Origin: Ascarosepion bandense
Taxonomy: Eukaryota > Mollusca > Cephalopoda > Sepiida > Sepiidae
Direction of reading: 5' to 3'
Length of the DNA: 64,000 bases
Assembly (NCBI GenBank): GCA_037127315.1
Contig: JBBBDQ010000351.1
Location: 587,501-651,500, forward strand
In this document: piece by piece, positions 42,237-51,824 of the stretch
Position numbering within the stretch: position 1 is the first letter of the stretch
Layout of the letters: every line of letters begins with the position of its first letter
Notes under the pieces: generated by a model
Told to the model about the DNA's origin: nothing
Database searches by the model: none
Seen by the model: the letters and a program-made list of their open reading frames with translations, nothing else
Translations under genes and position numbers: made by a program

Positions 42237-43085
42237 ACAGGGGGTGGGGTGGAGTAAGATGAACCACTTTTTAGATTTTTTTTGACCTGGTGTCTACCAT
42301 GGTAATGTCATCCAGTTTATGCTGGTGTTAAATAGAGCACTTGCTATTTACCTTTGACCATCTACAATTTGGATGTTTTCATAATATGCCTTCCACATTT
42401 TTAAAACACTTGAAAAATGGTGTTAGAAAGGTTCAATTTACCCCACATACTGGGTAAGATGACCCCCCCCTCCATGGGGGTAAGTTGAACCCCCATTTGA
42501 TGTTGAGGGGAGAAAAAAGATATTTCTACAAAATAACAGAAAAGAACGGATAAAATGATTTAAATTTCAGAAAAAAAGCCTAGACCTGCACCTTTGCTGT
42601 CCAATTGTGGCATCCAGCTGTACACTTGTAAAAAGCAACAACAACAACCACCATGACAATACAGTCACATTCCAGTCAATGAAAGATTAAATTTTCCAGG
42701 TCACAGGGGAAGACTCATTGGTTGGATTTGTATTCACTCCCCAACAAGTTGTTTGGCATGGGTAGTTTTTTATAATATCTTGTCTGTCGAATGATGCTTC
42801 ATCATCGGGGTAGATAATGAAGGCCTGTCTGTCATCCATGGGTTTTCAGCCTTGGATTCTCTTCAAGAAGATGCCCTCGACTTCATCATCATCGATTACA
42901 TCGACTCTAGCGATGTATCGACGTGTGGTTTTCTTGCCATTGACGCTGACTACCACGAAATCACCTTCTATTAGTTCATCATCCGATACATCGTTGTCAT
43001 CAGAATCGTTCATGGCCATGGACTCACAGTCTTCATCATCGTTGTCATCATTTGAGGTGACATTGGCTGTTGTCTTTTGGTTCAT
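42237..43085 (-). pseudogene. pogo-like transposase C-terminal relic with 3' end
   Basis: The minus-strand frame 43085-42846 encodes an acidic stretch (NDDNDDEDCESMAMNDSDDN) followed by LIEGDFVVVSVNGKKTTRR, YIARVDVIDDDEVEGIFLKR. It then continues frameshifted as YPDDEASFDRQDI and KLPMPNN to about 42740. An acidic linker plus a 'GDFV.V...GKK...Y...V' tail is typical of the C-terminus of pogo/jerky-type DDE transposases in invertebrates. The element end near 42241 carries repeated GGGGTAAG.TGAACC-like sequence (also at 42440-42490). The catalytic part is missing: the frame is cut at 43083 by the (TATC)n array. Confidence 0.55.
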
Positions 43086-43172
43086 ATCTATCTATCTATC
43101 TATGTCAGTTCATATCTATCTATCTATCTATCTATCTATGTTCATATCTATCTATCTATCTATGTCTGTTCA

Positions 43173-43211
<39 letters not shown>

Positions 43212-43296
43212 GTTCATATCTATCTATCTATCTATGTCTGTTCATATCTATCTATCTATCTATGTCTGTTCATATCTATCTATCTATGTCTGTTCA

Positions 43297-43331
<35 letters not shown>

Positions 43332-43432
43332 GTTCATATCTATCTATCTATCTATGTTCATATCTATCTATCTATCTATCTATCTATGTTCATATCTATC
43401 TATCTATCTATGTTCATATCTATCTATCTACA

Positions 43433-43463
<31 letters not shown>

Positions 43464-43896
43464 GTTCATATCTATCTGTCTATCTTCATATCTATCTTCA
43501 TATCTATCTATCTATCTATCTTCATCTATCTTCATATATCTATCTATCTATGTTCATATCTATCTATCTATCTATGTTCATATCTATCTATCTATGTCTG
43601 TTCATATCTATCTATCTATGTCTGTTCATATCTATCTATCTATGTTCATATCTATCTATCTATCTATCTATCTATGCTCATATCTATCTACGTTCATATC
43701 TATCTATCTATCTATGTCTGTCTATCTATCTATCTATGTCTGTTCATATCTATCTATCTATGTATGTATATCTATCTATCTATCTATGTCTGTTCATATC
43801 TATCTATCTATCTATCTATCTATGTATGTTCATATCTATCTATCTATCTATCTATGTATGTTCATATCTATCTATCTATCTATCTATCTATGTTCA

Positions 43897-43953
<57 letters not shown>

Positions 43954-44000
43954 ATCTATCTATCTATAAATATATCTATCTATCTATCTATCTATGTTCA

Positions 44001-44051
<51 letters not shown>

Positions 44052-44084
44052 GTTCATATCTATCTATCTATCTATCTATGTTCA

Positions 44085-44135
<51 letters not shown>

Positions 44136-44437
44136 GTTCATATCTATCTATCTATCTATCTATATCTATCTATGTTCATATCTATCTATCTATGTCTATA
44201 TCTATCTATCTATCTATCTATGTTCATATCTATCTATCTATCTATCTATGTCTATATCTATCTATCTATGTCTATATCTATCTATCTATCTATGTTCATA
44301 TCTATCTATCTATCTATGTTCATATCTATCTCTTATTCATTCATTCATATCTATCTCTCTATCTATCTATGTTCATATCTATCTATCTATCTATCTATCT
44401 ATGTGTTCATATCTATCTATCTATCTATCTATGTTCA

Positions 44438-44492
<55 letters not shown>

Positions 44493-44987
44493 GTTCATAT
44501 CTATCTATCTATCTATCTATATATCTACCTATGTTCATATCTATCTATCTATGTTCATATCTATCTATCTATCTATCTATGTTCATATCTATCTATCTAT
44601 CTATCTATGTTCATATCTATCTATCTATGTTCATATCTATCTATCTATCTATGTCTGTCTATCTATCTATCTATGTTCATATCTATCTATCTATGTTCAT
44701 ATCTATCTCTTATCTATCTATCTATATCTATCTCTCTATCTATCTATGTTCATATCTATCTCTATCTATCTATGTTCATATCTATCTATCTATCTATCTA
44801 TCTATGTTCATATCTATCTATCTATCTATCTATGTTCATATCTATCTATCTATCTATCTATCTATGTTCATATCTATCTATCTATCTATCTATGTTCATA
44901 TCTATCTATCTATCTATCTATGTTCATATCTATCTATCTATCTATCTATGTTCATATCTATCTATCTATCTATCTATGTTCATATCG

Positions 44988-45031
<44 letters not shown>

Positions 45032-45048
45032 GCATCCCAACTCCAGAT
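43083..45048. repeat. ~2-kb (TATC)n array with TTCA/TGTC interruptions
   Basis: TATC/GATA tetranucleotides broken at quasi-regular steps by GTTCATATC or GTCTGTTCATATC. This gives mixed units of roughly 20, 24, 28 and 32 bp. Because all steps are multiples of four and the array has no stop codon in three frames, it yields open frames of 299, 374, 659 and 747 codons ([11 protein letters not shown] repeats). These are artefacts, not proteins. Confidence 0.98.
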
Positions 45049-45640
45049 TTTCATAGGTAGACCTGTCCATCCACTCTTTAGGGGTATCAACAATGTACTG
45101 CTTATGTGCATATGGTGAACACTTTTATCAAAAACATTAAATGTGTGTCAGCAGTGTACGGTGCTCTTCGTTTTATACATAGGATTTCTGTCCTGCATGC
45201 ATTTATGTTGAACTATTAGCCATCTAGCTACCGATGAACCTGCACTAAGAGTTGTTGAAATTGGTCATTTGCTTGTGCAGCACAAAACACATTTTCTCCT
45301 TCAAAAGAATATAGCCTATACAAGTGCCCTGTGTGCCACACGTTAGGTGTTTGTGATGATTGCATGTTATATTATCATGGCGCTTGACCTTCCTGGGTAG
45401 TGCATGGTGGACCATACAATATGCATAAGAGTTTTGATGCCAGAGGTTGACATCTCTGGTATGAGGGCTGTTGGCTTGGGAGCACCTATGGTGACTTTGC
45501 TCAGGCTTCAAAAAGCCCCCACACATGTACACGATGCAAATATTCCACACCCACAGTACATATTTACATAGCTGTTCATATGTGCACACCCACACATGCA
45601 GTGTATTCACATACACACACACACTCAGGTACACTCAAAA
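45049..45640. other. Unassigned sequence right of the array
   Basis: No recognised gene or repeat. A 129-codon minus-strand frame (45245-45634) is Cys/His rich by chance composition (ACAC/TGTG tracts). No motif is recognisable. Confidence 0.4.
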
Positions 45641-45643
45641 ACT

Positions 45644-45762
45644 ATTTGACCCATAGATGGAACCCTGGAAGGTACTAGCATTCCAGGCCAGAGGGGACCT
45701 AGGAGTAATAGTGTTTAAGGGGTAACTCTACATTCCCCAAGACTCCAAATAGTAAATAGTAA
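45644..45762 (+). repeat. Dispersed repeat, copy 1
   Basis: CTATTTGACCCATAGATGGA, CCCTGGAAGGTACTAGCATT and AGGGGTAACTCTACATTCCC correspond to CTATTTGCCCATAGCTGGGA, CCCTAACAGGTACTACCACT at 63.01 kb. Both copies precede a (TA)n tract. Confidence 0.55.
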
Positions 45763-45799
45763 TACTGGTTGTATATATATATATATATATACACATTAT

Positions 45800-45870
45800 C
45801 CTAGGTCTATAGCATAACTCAGAGTTTCGTGCCCTATGTAATCATCAGGTGCATATTATGAACTGACTGT
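45800..45870 (-). ncRNA. Hammerhead-like core
   Basis: Minus strand: CTGATGA (45848-45842), a 13-nt spacer TTACATAGGGCAC, GAAAC (45828-45824), TCTGAGTT, then ATGCTATAG. GCA before the core can pair with TGC after it, extended past a one-base bulge. The spacer begins TTACA and holds GCA like the 58.5-kb copy, so they are one family. Confidence 0.5.
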
Positions 45871-46257
45871 TCTGTGATTTGAATTTTTGATTCTCACATT
45901 GTTTATGGTAATTTTATATTATAATGCTGGGATGCCATTTGAAAATTTCTAATTATATAAATTAATTTAAACTCAAATTTAAACATGAAATTAGAAAGTA
46001 AAATCTCAAAAGTTGAATTAATAGGGAGAATATTTTTAGGGCAGAGAGTATACATTTTGTGCCCATAAGTCAAGAGTGGTTACTTGTTGAACTTAGTTTC
46101 AGGGAAAACAAAACAAATTAATAATAATAGTAATGTAAAAATGTCTACATAGAAGAATCTACATTATTCAAAGTCAATGCATTTGAGAAGATATTTATTT
46201 CTGTATTTGTATGTAATCTTCTTTTGTTTAATAAATTTGCGTACTTTAAGTATTTTA
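45871..46257. other. AT-rich spacer
   Basis: No supported feature. Confidence 0.5.
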
Positions 46258-46552
46258 GCAGATGTGCATTGTGGTGCAGTGGATATTGACTCGGAACAAG
46301 AAATCAGGATGCCAAGTTCGAATTTCAGTTGAATTCCTTGCATTCTTTTAAGCAAATATACCCTTGGGAAAGATATTAATCCATCTCTACCCTTCAGTTA
46401 TGGGTTAAATAATAGGACAGATTGGGTTCTATAGTCTTGGCTGGCAACCAATCTACCGCAGAAGGCAATGGCAACCTTCTGCCCAGTCATGTCTCTTTTG
46501 AGACATGATCACCCAAAGCATGTATCATGTATGGCACTTAACTGACAAAGTG
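46258..46552 (+). mobile_element. tRNA-derived SINE, near full length
   Basis: GATGTGCATTGTGGTGCAGT head with A box, B box region AGTTCGAATTTCAG, GGTTCTATAGTCTTGGCTGG, TCTTTTGAGACATGATCACC and the TTAACTGACAAAG end. Confidence 0.85.
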
Positions 46553-47312
46553 TTTCAAGGTAAGTTTTTCTAAAAGGCATAAATTACATCTATTTCCTTT
46601 TCCATTATAAGATTTGGTTTTAGTGATTATCTCCCAGGTAATAACTGGGCTTTTGTTGTAAAAAAAATAGAAATATTTTGCCAGAAATATTTTGAGAAGG
46701 CAGAGCTGTTACTGTAATCAATATTGCTTAATATCATTTGATGATGTTAGTAACAGGATTTCCACTGATTCTCAGTTGGCCCAAAATAGAATTTAACATG
46801 GCCATCAGAATGGATGCTAGCTCTGAAAATTATACTTTTGTTATGGTGAAACACACCTATTCTATAGTGAATAGACTCTTCCACATAATTTAAGTAGGAG
46901 TAGTAAGAGGAATGAGGGTCAGTTGATGTTGGACGATAGTAGTTGACAGTCAAATATAAAAGTAGTCAGCGACCTGGTAAGATTACACTGTGTAATACAT
47001 ATTATATCAAGTTCCTAACGTTTTGTACGTCGAACCTATTAGGACCGACTTTAGCACAAATACTAGACTCCACTGCGAAAATAACTCCACAACAACTTGT
47101 GGTCATGCATTGATCATCTTGTCGGAAAATATTGTTTTTTCAACAGTTGCAATTATTTTTTGTTGAGTTACTATTATTTTGCAGGTTGGACATGTATCTT
47201 TTTAGTATCATATGACGTCGTGATATACATTTATTGATGTTCTGAACACAACTGTGTATATATATCTGTGCAAATATTCTCAGATATAATCTGTAGAGTG
47301 GAACAATATGAC
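46553..47312. other. Intergenic, nothing recognised
   Basis: No supported gene. Short frames at 46747-46953 and 47140-47328 (minus) lack motifs. Confidence 0.45.
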
Positions 47313-47784
47313 TAAAAGAAAGAGACAAGATGAAAACTATTTAGTTTTAGGCAACATGCTTCGTCCACTGACAGACTTTATCAAGGCTATAAACGAATTG
47401 AATTTATTTGAAATAAAGTATCTATAAACAAATATGAAATGTTGTTGGTTACTAGAAAATTATAAAATGCTCATAAATAGATCAACTAAAAAAATATTAG
47501 ATATTCAATTACATCATTTTGTATACTCAAAGAGAATTTTTTTCATGTGAAGTATATTGTTTGAATTGTTATGGTATATGTTGAAATAATGGATTCAACT
47601 CTTTTCTTTTGATTTTTTTCTATATGTTCGTTATATTTCTAGTAACCAACAACATTTTGTTTTTGTTTATAGGCACTTTATTTCAAATAAATTCATTTTG
47701 TTTTTTACCTTCATAAAATCCATCAGTGAACAAAGCGCATTTGCTAAAACTAAATACAGTTTTCATCTTATCTCTTTCTTTTTG

Positions 47785-47790
<6 letters not shown>
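47313..47790. repeat. Inverted pair of terminal-repeat-like segments
   Basis: 47313-47465 and 47625-47785 are inverted copies. Both carry (in one sense) TCTAGTAACCAACAACATTT, TTTATTTCAAATAAATTCA, a 'TTGATAAAGTCTGTCAGTGG' or 'TTCATAAAATCCATCAGTG.A' block followed by ACGAAGC or ACAAAGC, then CTAAAACTAAATA and ATCTTATCTCTTTCTTTT. TTGATAAAG-loop-GGACGAAGCATG has the layout of a decayed hammerhead. The pair looks like two inverted PLE termini around about 160 bp. Confidence 0.55.

Positions 47791-47819
<29 letters not shown>
47788..47819. repeat. (TA)n microsatellite
   Basis: Uninterrupted TA tract at the outer edge of the inverted pair. Confidence 0.95.
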
Positions 47820-47821
<2 letters not shown>

Positions 47822-48179
47822 CAGCAAATTTTCTTTTAGACATGTCAGATTAAATAAATTGCAAACATTGTGTTTGCGCTTATTTTTTAATAAAATCCAT
47901 TCATACTCATGGATAAGCTTTCGCGTATTATAATTGAAAGATGTCAGAAATGAGCTGTAACATAGACAGATGTTATTATCTTTCATTTTTCATTGTTCCC
48001 AAGTAGTTTCAATCTCCTTCCGTGATCATCTTCAGGGGTGTGAGTTGTGGTGAGAAGCAAGAAAAAAATTTACAGTAATTTTTAGCAATGCAGTTTTGTG
48101 GTAATTTTTTTGTTACCATAAAAAATTCATACACTGATGATGTCAAGGACACATTACTCAGTAGATATAAGTGTTGCTT
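47820..48179. other. AT-rich spacer
   Basis: No supported feature. Confidence 0.45.
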
Positions 48180-48450
48180 AGTTCCAGTGACTTGACCCAA
48201 AGAGTTGTGAGTTTAATATCTGGCTACAGCACTGATGCACAAATAACTTAAAGAGTTGAGTTAAAGGGCGATAACTACATGGACCCTGGAAGTGGCATTA
48301 CATGTAGAATGAGAATGATATACCCAATGATCAAAATAAAGTGTTCGGTTTAAAATTCCTAGCATTCCTGATTAAGACTGGGGCATAAAATGGTTAAAAT
48401 GATCATAAACATGGCAATAAAAATGTGGACAACAGTCTGAACCATGTAAA
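48180..48450 (+). mobile_element. MITE-like element, one end missing
   Basis: The core CTTGACCCAAAGAGTTGTGA, GGTTTAAAATTCCTAGCATT and the end CATGGCAATAAAAATGTGGA plus CAACAGTCTGAACCATGTAA match the element at 29852. The opposite inverted end is absent. Confidence 0.6.
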
Positions 48451-49300
48451 TAACAGACACATTGAATTTTAATGCTTCCAAAACAAAGCTACTATCTGTT
48501 AACCACCATAGACAATTGCTCCTATACTCCATTAGTCTCCCTGAAAGCAAAGCAGTGTGCCTCCTCAGACTCACCCTCTCAGCCGACCTCAAGTGGAATG
48601 ATTACATTGAATCCATAGCTAAATTTGCTTCTATGAAGGTTGGTTCCCTGTGTAAGGCCAGGAAGTTTTTTTCATTTGAATCCATCTTGCACATATATAA
48701 ATCTGTCATTCATCTATGCATTGAATACTGCTGTCACATTTGGTTGGGATCCCCAGCTATTTATCATGGGCTTCTTGACAAAATCCAATAGAGAATCTGC
48801 AGTGTAATTGATCAAGACTTGGTAGCACAACTCCAGTCATTTTCTCACTGACGTCTTTTCTACAAATACTTTCACGGCTTCAGCTCAGGTGAACTTAGCT
48901 TAGCTCCCTGGTGCCCCCTCTGCATGAATTTACTTGAGCTACTAGACTAGCAGCTAGTGAAACCAATAAAATGCAACCATAACTTCTACTTTGGCAGCTT
49001 CTTTTCTCGCACTTCTCACCTGTGAAATTGCCTTCCCTGACAGCTACAATGTCCAAGAATTTTAATGTTAGATCAATTGCCATCTCCTATGCCTCTGACT
49101 CGCATCCTTTCCCTCATGTTCTTTTCTCCATCCACTCTTATCAGCTCTCTTCACACCAGGGCCCTCATCCTTCTCTTACCCATTCACTGACCCCACCCCA
49201 TCCTATACCTTGTTGTTATTTCTCATAACTCTCCTCTTATGTAACCATCTGCACACCAGTGGCAGTACTGGCTTGCCTGGGGTGAAGTGATTATAAAAAA
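48450..49300 (+). pseudogene. CR1/Jockey-like LINE RT C-terminus and 3' end
   Basis: The 48462 frame reads MNFNASKTKLLSVNHHRQLL, LPESKAVCLLRLTLSADLKW, NDYIESIAKFASMKVGSLCK, ARKFFSFESILHIYKSVIHL and CIEYCCHIWLGSPAIYHGLL. These are the RT thumb and post-RT blocks of CR1-type LINEs. After a stop it continues in other frames through TACTTTCACGGCTTCAGCTC and GGCAGCTTCTTTTCTCGCAC. The 3' end has CTGCACACCAGTGGCAGTA, GGGGTGAAGTGATT and an A-run. It is 5'-truncated. It defines the 3' end used to recognise the other CR1 copies. Confidence 0.8.
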
Positions 49301-49425
49301 AAATAGAGCTCTGCAACAGTGAATGGAATAAAAATAGCCAAAACAAATGTTGTAGGAAAAAATATTTTCTCTTAATTCTTTTTTTTTTTAAACATAAGGC
49401 AGAACTGCCATTACTGTGAAGAAGG

Positions 49426-49456
<31 letters not shown>

Positions 49457-50312
49457 CAAAAAGGGTACAGGGAATGTTAAAAAAAGGATAAAATATTGAT
49501 GAAATTCAAGGTTATAGTTGATGGCAATTGACATTGTATTTAATCTTTTGAAGATTGTAGCTATCAGTGAAGCAAATTCAACAGACTTGAAGTGTGAGAA
49601 AAGAAACTGTTAGAATAGAAGAGAGGGGTTACATTTAACTATTTCAATGGTAAAAAGGTGAAACCAAGTTGCCAATCTAGTAGCACACATAAATTCATGT
49701 AGTTGGAATTCCATGGAATAAAGCTTGTCAGAGCAGTTACCATGGAAATATTTCTAGAAAAGACACATGATGTTGGTGAGAAAGTGACTGAAGTTGAGAT
49801 ACCAAGTCAGGAGCGATTAATTTGTAGATCCTTCTTTGGATTTTGTCAAGAACCATGAGATGTTTAGCAAGAGCACCCAACCAGATATGGCAACAGTATT
49901 CAGTGCATGGATGAATGGTAGATTTATAAATGTTGGTTGGTGGTTTTGTTTTTATGGCAAATCAACCTTGGCAGGTCATTTATTGCCAACTAAACTTTAT
50001 TTATTTATTGCTGGTAATACCTTTTTTCTTTCAACAATTTATTGTTGTTTTTTTTATAAGTTTTTGTGTCTAGTAATATTTTTTCTTATCAAGTATCAAG
50101 ATTCATTGGGATTTGTTTTTAAGGGCAGGGTCTCCAAGTCCTACCCTTCTTATTTAACCCATAACTGGAGGGAAGGGATGGATAAATATCTTTCCCAAGG
50201 GTACCAGTGCTTAAGTGAATGCAGGGTATTCAAGTGGAATTCGAACTCGGCTCACTGATTTCTCTTTCCGAGCTGATATCCACTGCACCACAACGCACAT
50301 CCATCACTAAAC

Positions 50313-50430
50313 GCTTACAGCACCTGGTATTCCCAAGCGGTCACCCATCTAAGTACTGACCAGCCTCAATGTTGCTTAACTTCAGTGATCGAGTGAGAAC
50401 CGTTGTATTCAACATGATATGGCCGTAAGC
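50313..50430 (-). rRNA. 5S rRNA-like module 1 (next to tRNA head)
   Basis: 118 nt, near full length: starts GCTTACGGCCATATCATGTT, has CGATCACTGAAGTTAAGCAA (box A), GGTCAGTACTTAGATGGGTG and ACCGCTTGGGAATACC (box C), ends GGTGCTGTAAGC. It is the best preserved module. It is a SINE head, not a ribosomal gene cluster. Confidence 0.85.
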
Positions 50431-50450
50431 ACGCACATCCATCACTTAAT

Positions 50451-50568
50451 GCTTACAACACCTGTTATTCCCAAGCGGTTACCCATCTCAGTCCTGACCA
50501 GGCTCAATGTTGTTTAACTTTGGTGACAGAGTGAGAACCGGTGTATTCAACGTGCTATAGCCATAAGC
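50451..50568 (-). rRNA. 5S rRNA-like module 2
   Basis: 118 nt: GCTTATGGCTATAGCACGTT start, CAAAGTTAAACAACATTGAG, GGTAACCGCTTGGGAATAAC, end GGTGTTGTAAGC. Slightly more changed in box A. Confidence 0.8.
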
Positions 50569-50588
50569 ACGCACATCCGTCACTAAAC

Positions 50589-50705
50589 ACTTACAGCACC
50601 TGTTATTCCCAAGCGGTTACCCATTTAACTACTGACCAGGCTCAACATTGCTTAACTTCGGTGATCGAGGGAGAACCGTTGTATTCAACGTGATAGGCCG
50701 CAAGC
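50589..50705 (-). rRNA. 5S rRNA-like module 3 (outermost, 5' end of retroposon)
   Basis: 117 nt: GCTTGCGGCCTATCACGTTG start, CGATCACCGAAGTTAAGCAA intact box A, GGGTAACCGCTTGGGAATAA, end GGTGCTGTAAGT. It lies flush with the target-site duplication. Confidence 0.8.
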
Positions 50706-50790
50706 CATTTATAAATGTGCAGGATGAATAAGCAAGATACAAAGCAAAAGAATCTTTGATCAAGTGTCTGTCTTGTTAATGTCACTTTAA

Positions 50791-51186
50791 TTTTATTGGC
50801 TAGTCATCATTTCCCAAGTTTATATTTCTATTAAGGCATTGAGAAAAGTCTTGGCACAGAATGAAGCAATAAAATTCAATGAAAGACCCTTTGCACTTTA
50901 ATGTGAAAATATATTCCTCCTTCACTTTTGGCAATATTAATGGTTTTATTTGTACTTGGTATGGTGCCAACTCAGTGGAATTATCAGCCTTTCAAAGAGA
51001 GATACAATTAATACCTCAGTATTTAAAGGTGAAAAAAGAAAACAGATGTTGGTGTGTGAGGTGGAGGAAACAAATTTTAATATTTATATTATGGTCAGGT
51101 TTAGGCCTGCTACTGGTGACATGTAACCTAATACAACCTGTCATGTGGATGGGTGGTTGGAATTTAAACCAGCTCCAATAGCCAAC
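50791..51186. other. Spacer with a 100-codon frame of unknown nature
   Basis: A plus-strand frame (50879-51181) reads MKDPLHFNVKIYSSFTFGNI ... LIFILWSGLGLLLVTCNLI. It has one hydrophobic segment but no recognisable domain, splice context or conservation evidence. Not called as a gene. Confidence 0.4.
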
Positions 51187-51187
51187 T

Positions 51188-51189
<2 letters not shown>

Positions 51190-51230
<41 letters not shown>
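51190..51230. repeat. (TA)n microsatellite
   Basis: Uninterrupted TA tract. Confidence 0.95.
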
Positions 51231-51235
<5 letters not shown>

Positions 51236-51365
51236 CAGAGTGAATAAGGAATGAAGAAAAATTTACAATATCCAAAACATTAGTTTAAAACAGTGCTTGA
51301 TAAATATAAAACGAATGTTTGGAGGTACATAATTTGTACACTACTTTAAAAACAAGGAATTTATT

Positions 51366-51570
51366 AACAATCCCAAGAGCTCTTTCGTCCAACATCTCAT
51401 CAGGAGAAAATTGTTGGAATCACAAATTAAACAAAAAAATTTATCCTCCCCTTGTTATAAAAATCTATTTATATGTATATTAATTTTAGCGTTCCCAACC
51501 TTTTTTGCTCTTCATTTTCATTGCTGTTTTTTTGTTTAATTTGTGATTCCAATGATTTACGTCAATCATA
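51366..51570 (-). repeat. Hammerhead-like core inside an inverted repeat
   Basis: Minus strand: AACAAT, TTTCTC, CTGATGA (51403-51397), GATGTTGGAC, GAAAG, AGCTCTTGGG, ATTGTT. AACAAT and ATTGTT can close stem I. Close by, TTTTTTGTTTAATTTGTGAT plus TCCAA is present at 51528-51555 and in inverse at 51440-51465. A likely decayed PLE terminus. Confidence 0.45.
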
Positions 51571-51824
51571 TATATATAAATATATATGGATTTAAATAGA
51601 ATTGACGTCATAATGTACATATGACCTTAGGACCCTTTCAGCCTACACATTATCAAAGGTGCTCATTGGCAGAATTTTTGAATGATAAACAAGACGCATA
51701 AATATGACTTGTAGAAGCGAAGGTGAAACTCGCTTAAAAACAAAATTTTAAGCAAAATTAATTAAAATGTAAGGGCGGTGTAAACGTAAAGTTCCACAAG
51801 AGCAATAAAATGGAAAAATGGGCC

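Larger units (their letters stand above)
49933..50706 (-). mobile_element. Composite SINE: three 5S modules + tRNA-derived body + long tail
   Basis: Read on the minus strand, the insert starts with 5S-like sequence (GGCTTGCGGCC) directly at the target duplication. It has three 5S modules at an exact 138-bp period. Each is followed by a 20-nt linker (GTTTAGTGATGGATGTGCGT type). Then comes the tRNA-derived head (TGTGGTGCAGTGGATATC, GAGTTCGAATTCCAC), a shortened SINE body, GTAGGACTTGG, CCTGCCCTTAAAAACAAATC, and a terminal tail AAGGTTGATTTGCCATAAAA plus ACAAAACCACCAACCAA. The duplication ATTTATAAATG lies at 49922-49932 and 50707-50717, so the whole array moved as one retroposon. 5S+tRNA chimeric SINEs are known in vertebrates (AmnSINE1), but a triple 5S head is unusual. 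Confidence 0.85.
49400..50790 (-). pseudogene. CR1-like LINE fragment, interrupted by the composite SINE
   Basis: Minus-strand CR1-type sequence from about 49400 (ATAAGGCAGAACTGCC; a (GA)n tract follows at 49432-49455) through TTTTGAAGATTGTAGCTATC and GAAAGTGACTGAAGTTGAGA to GATTTATAAATG at 49932. It continues at 50707 with ATTTATAAATGTGCAGGATG. The 11-nt ATTTATAAATG is duplicated on both sides of the insert. Confidence 0.7.

Noticed and set aside
42817..45118. Open frames of 299-747 codons encoding [11 protein letters not shown] repeats
   Set aside because: They are the three stop-free reading frames of a (TATC)n array; neither composition nor flanks support a protein.
45245..45634. 129-codon minus-strand frame
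   Set aside because: Cys/His/Val-rich composition follows TG/CA-rich sequence; no motif.
50313..50705. A genuine 5S rDNA gene cluster
   Set aside because: Modules are bracketed by a retroposon target duplication, joined to a SINE head, and carry changes in control regions; a 20-bp spacer is not a typical 5S gene spacer.
50879..51181. 100-codon plus-strand frame with a hydrophobic segment
   Set aside because: No domain, no splice context and no sign of conservation; chance frame in non-repetitive sequence remains likely.
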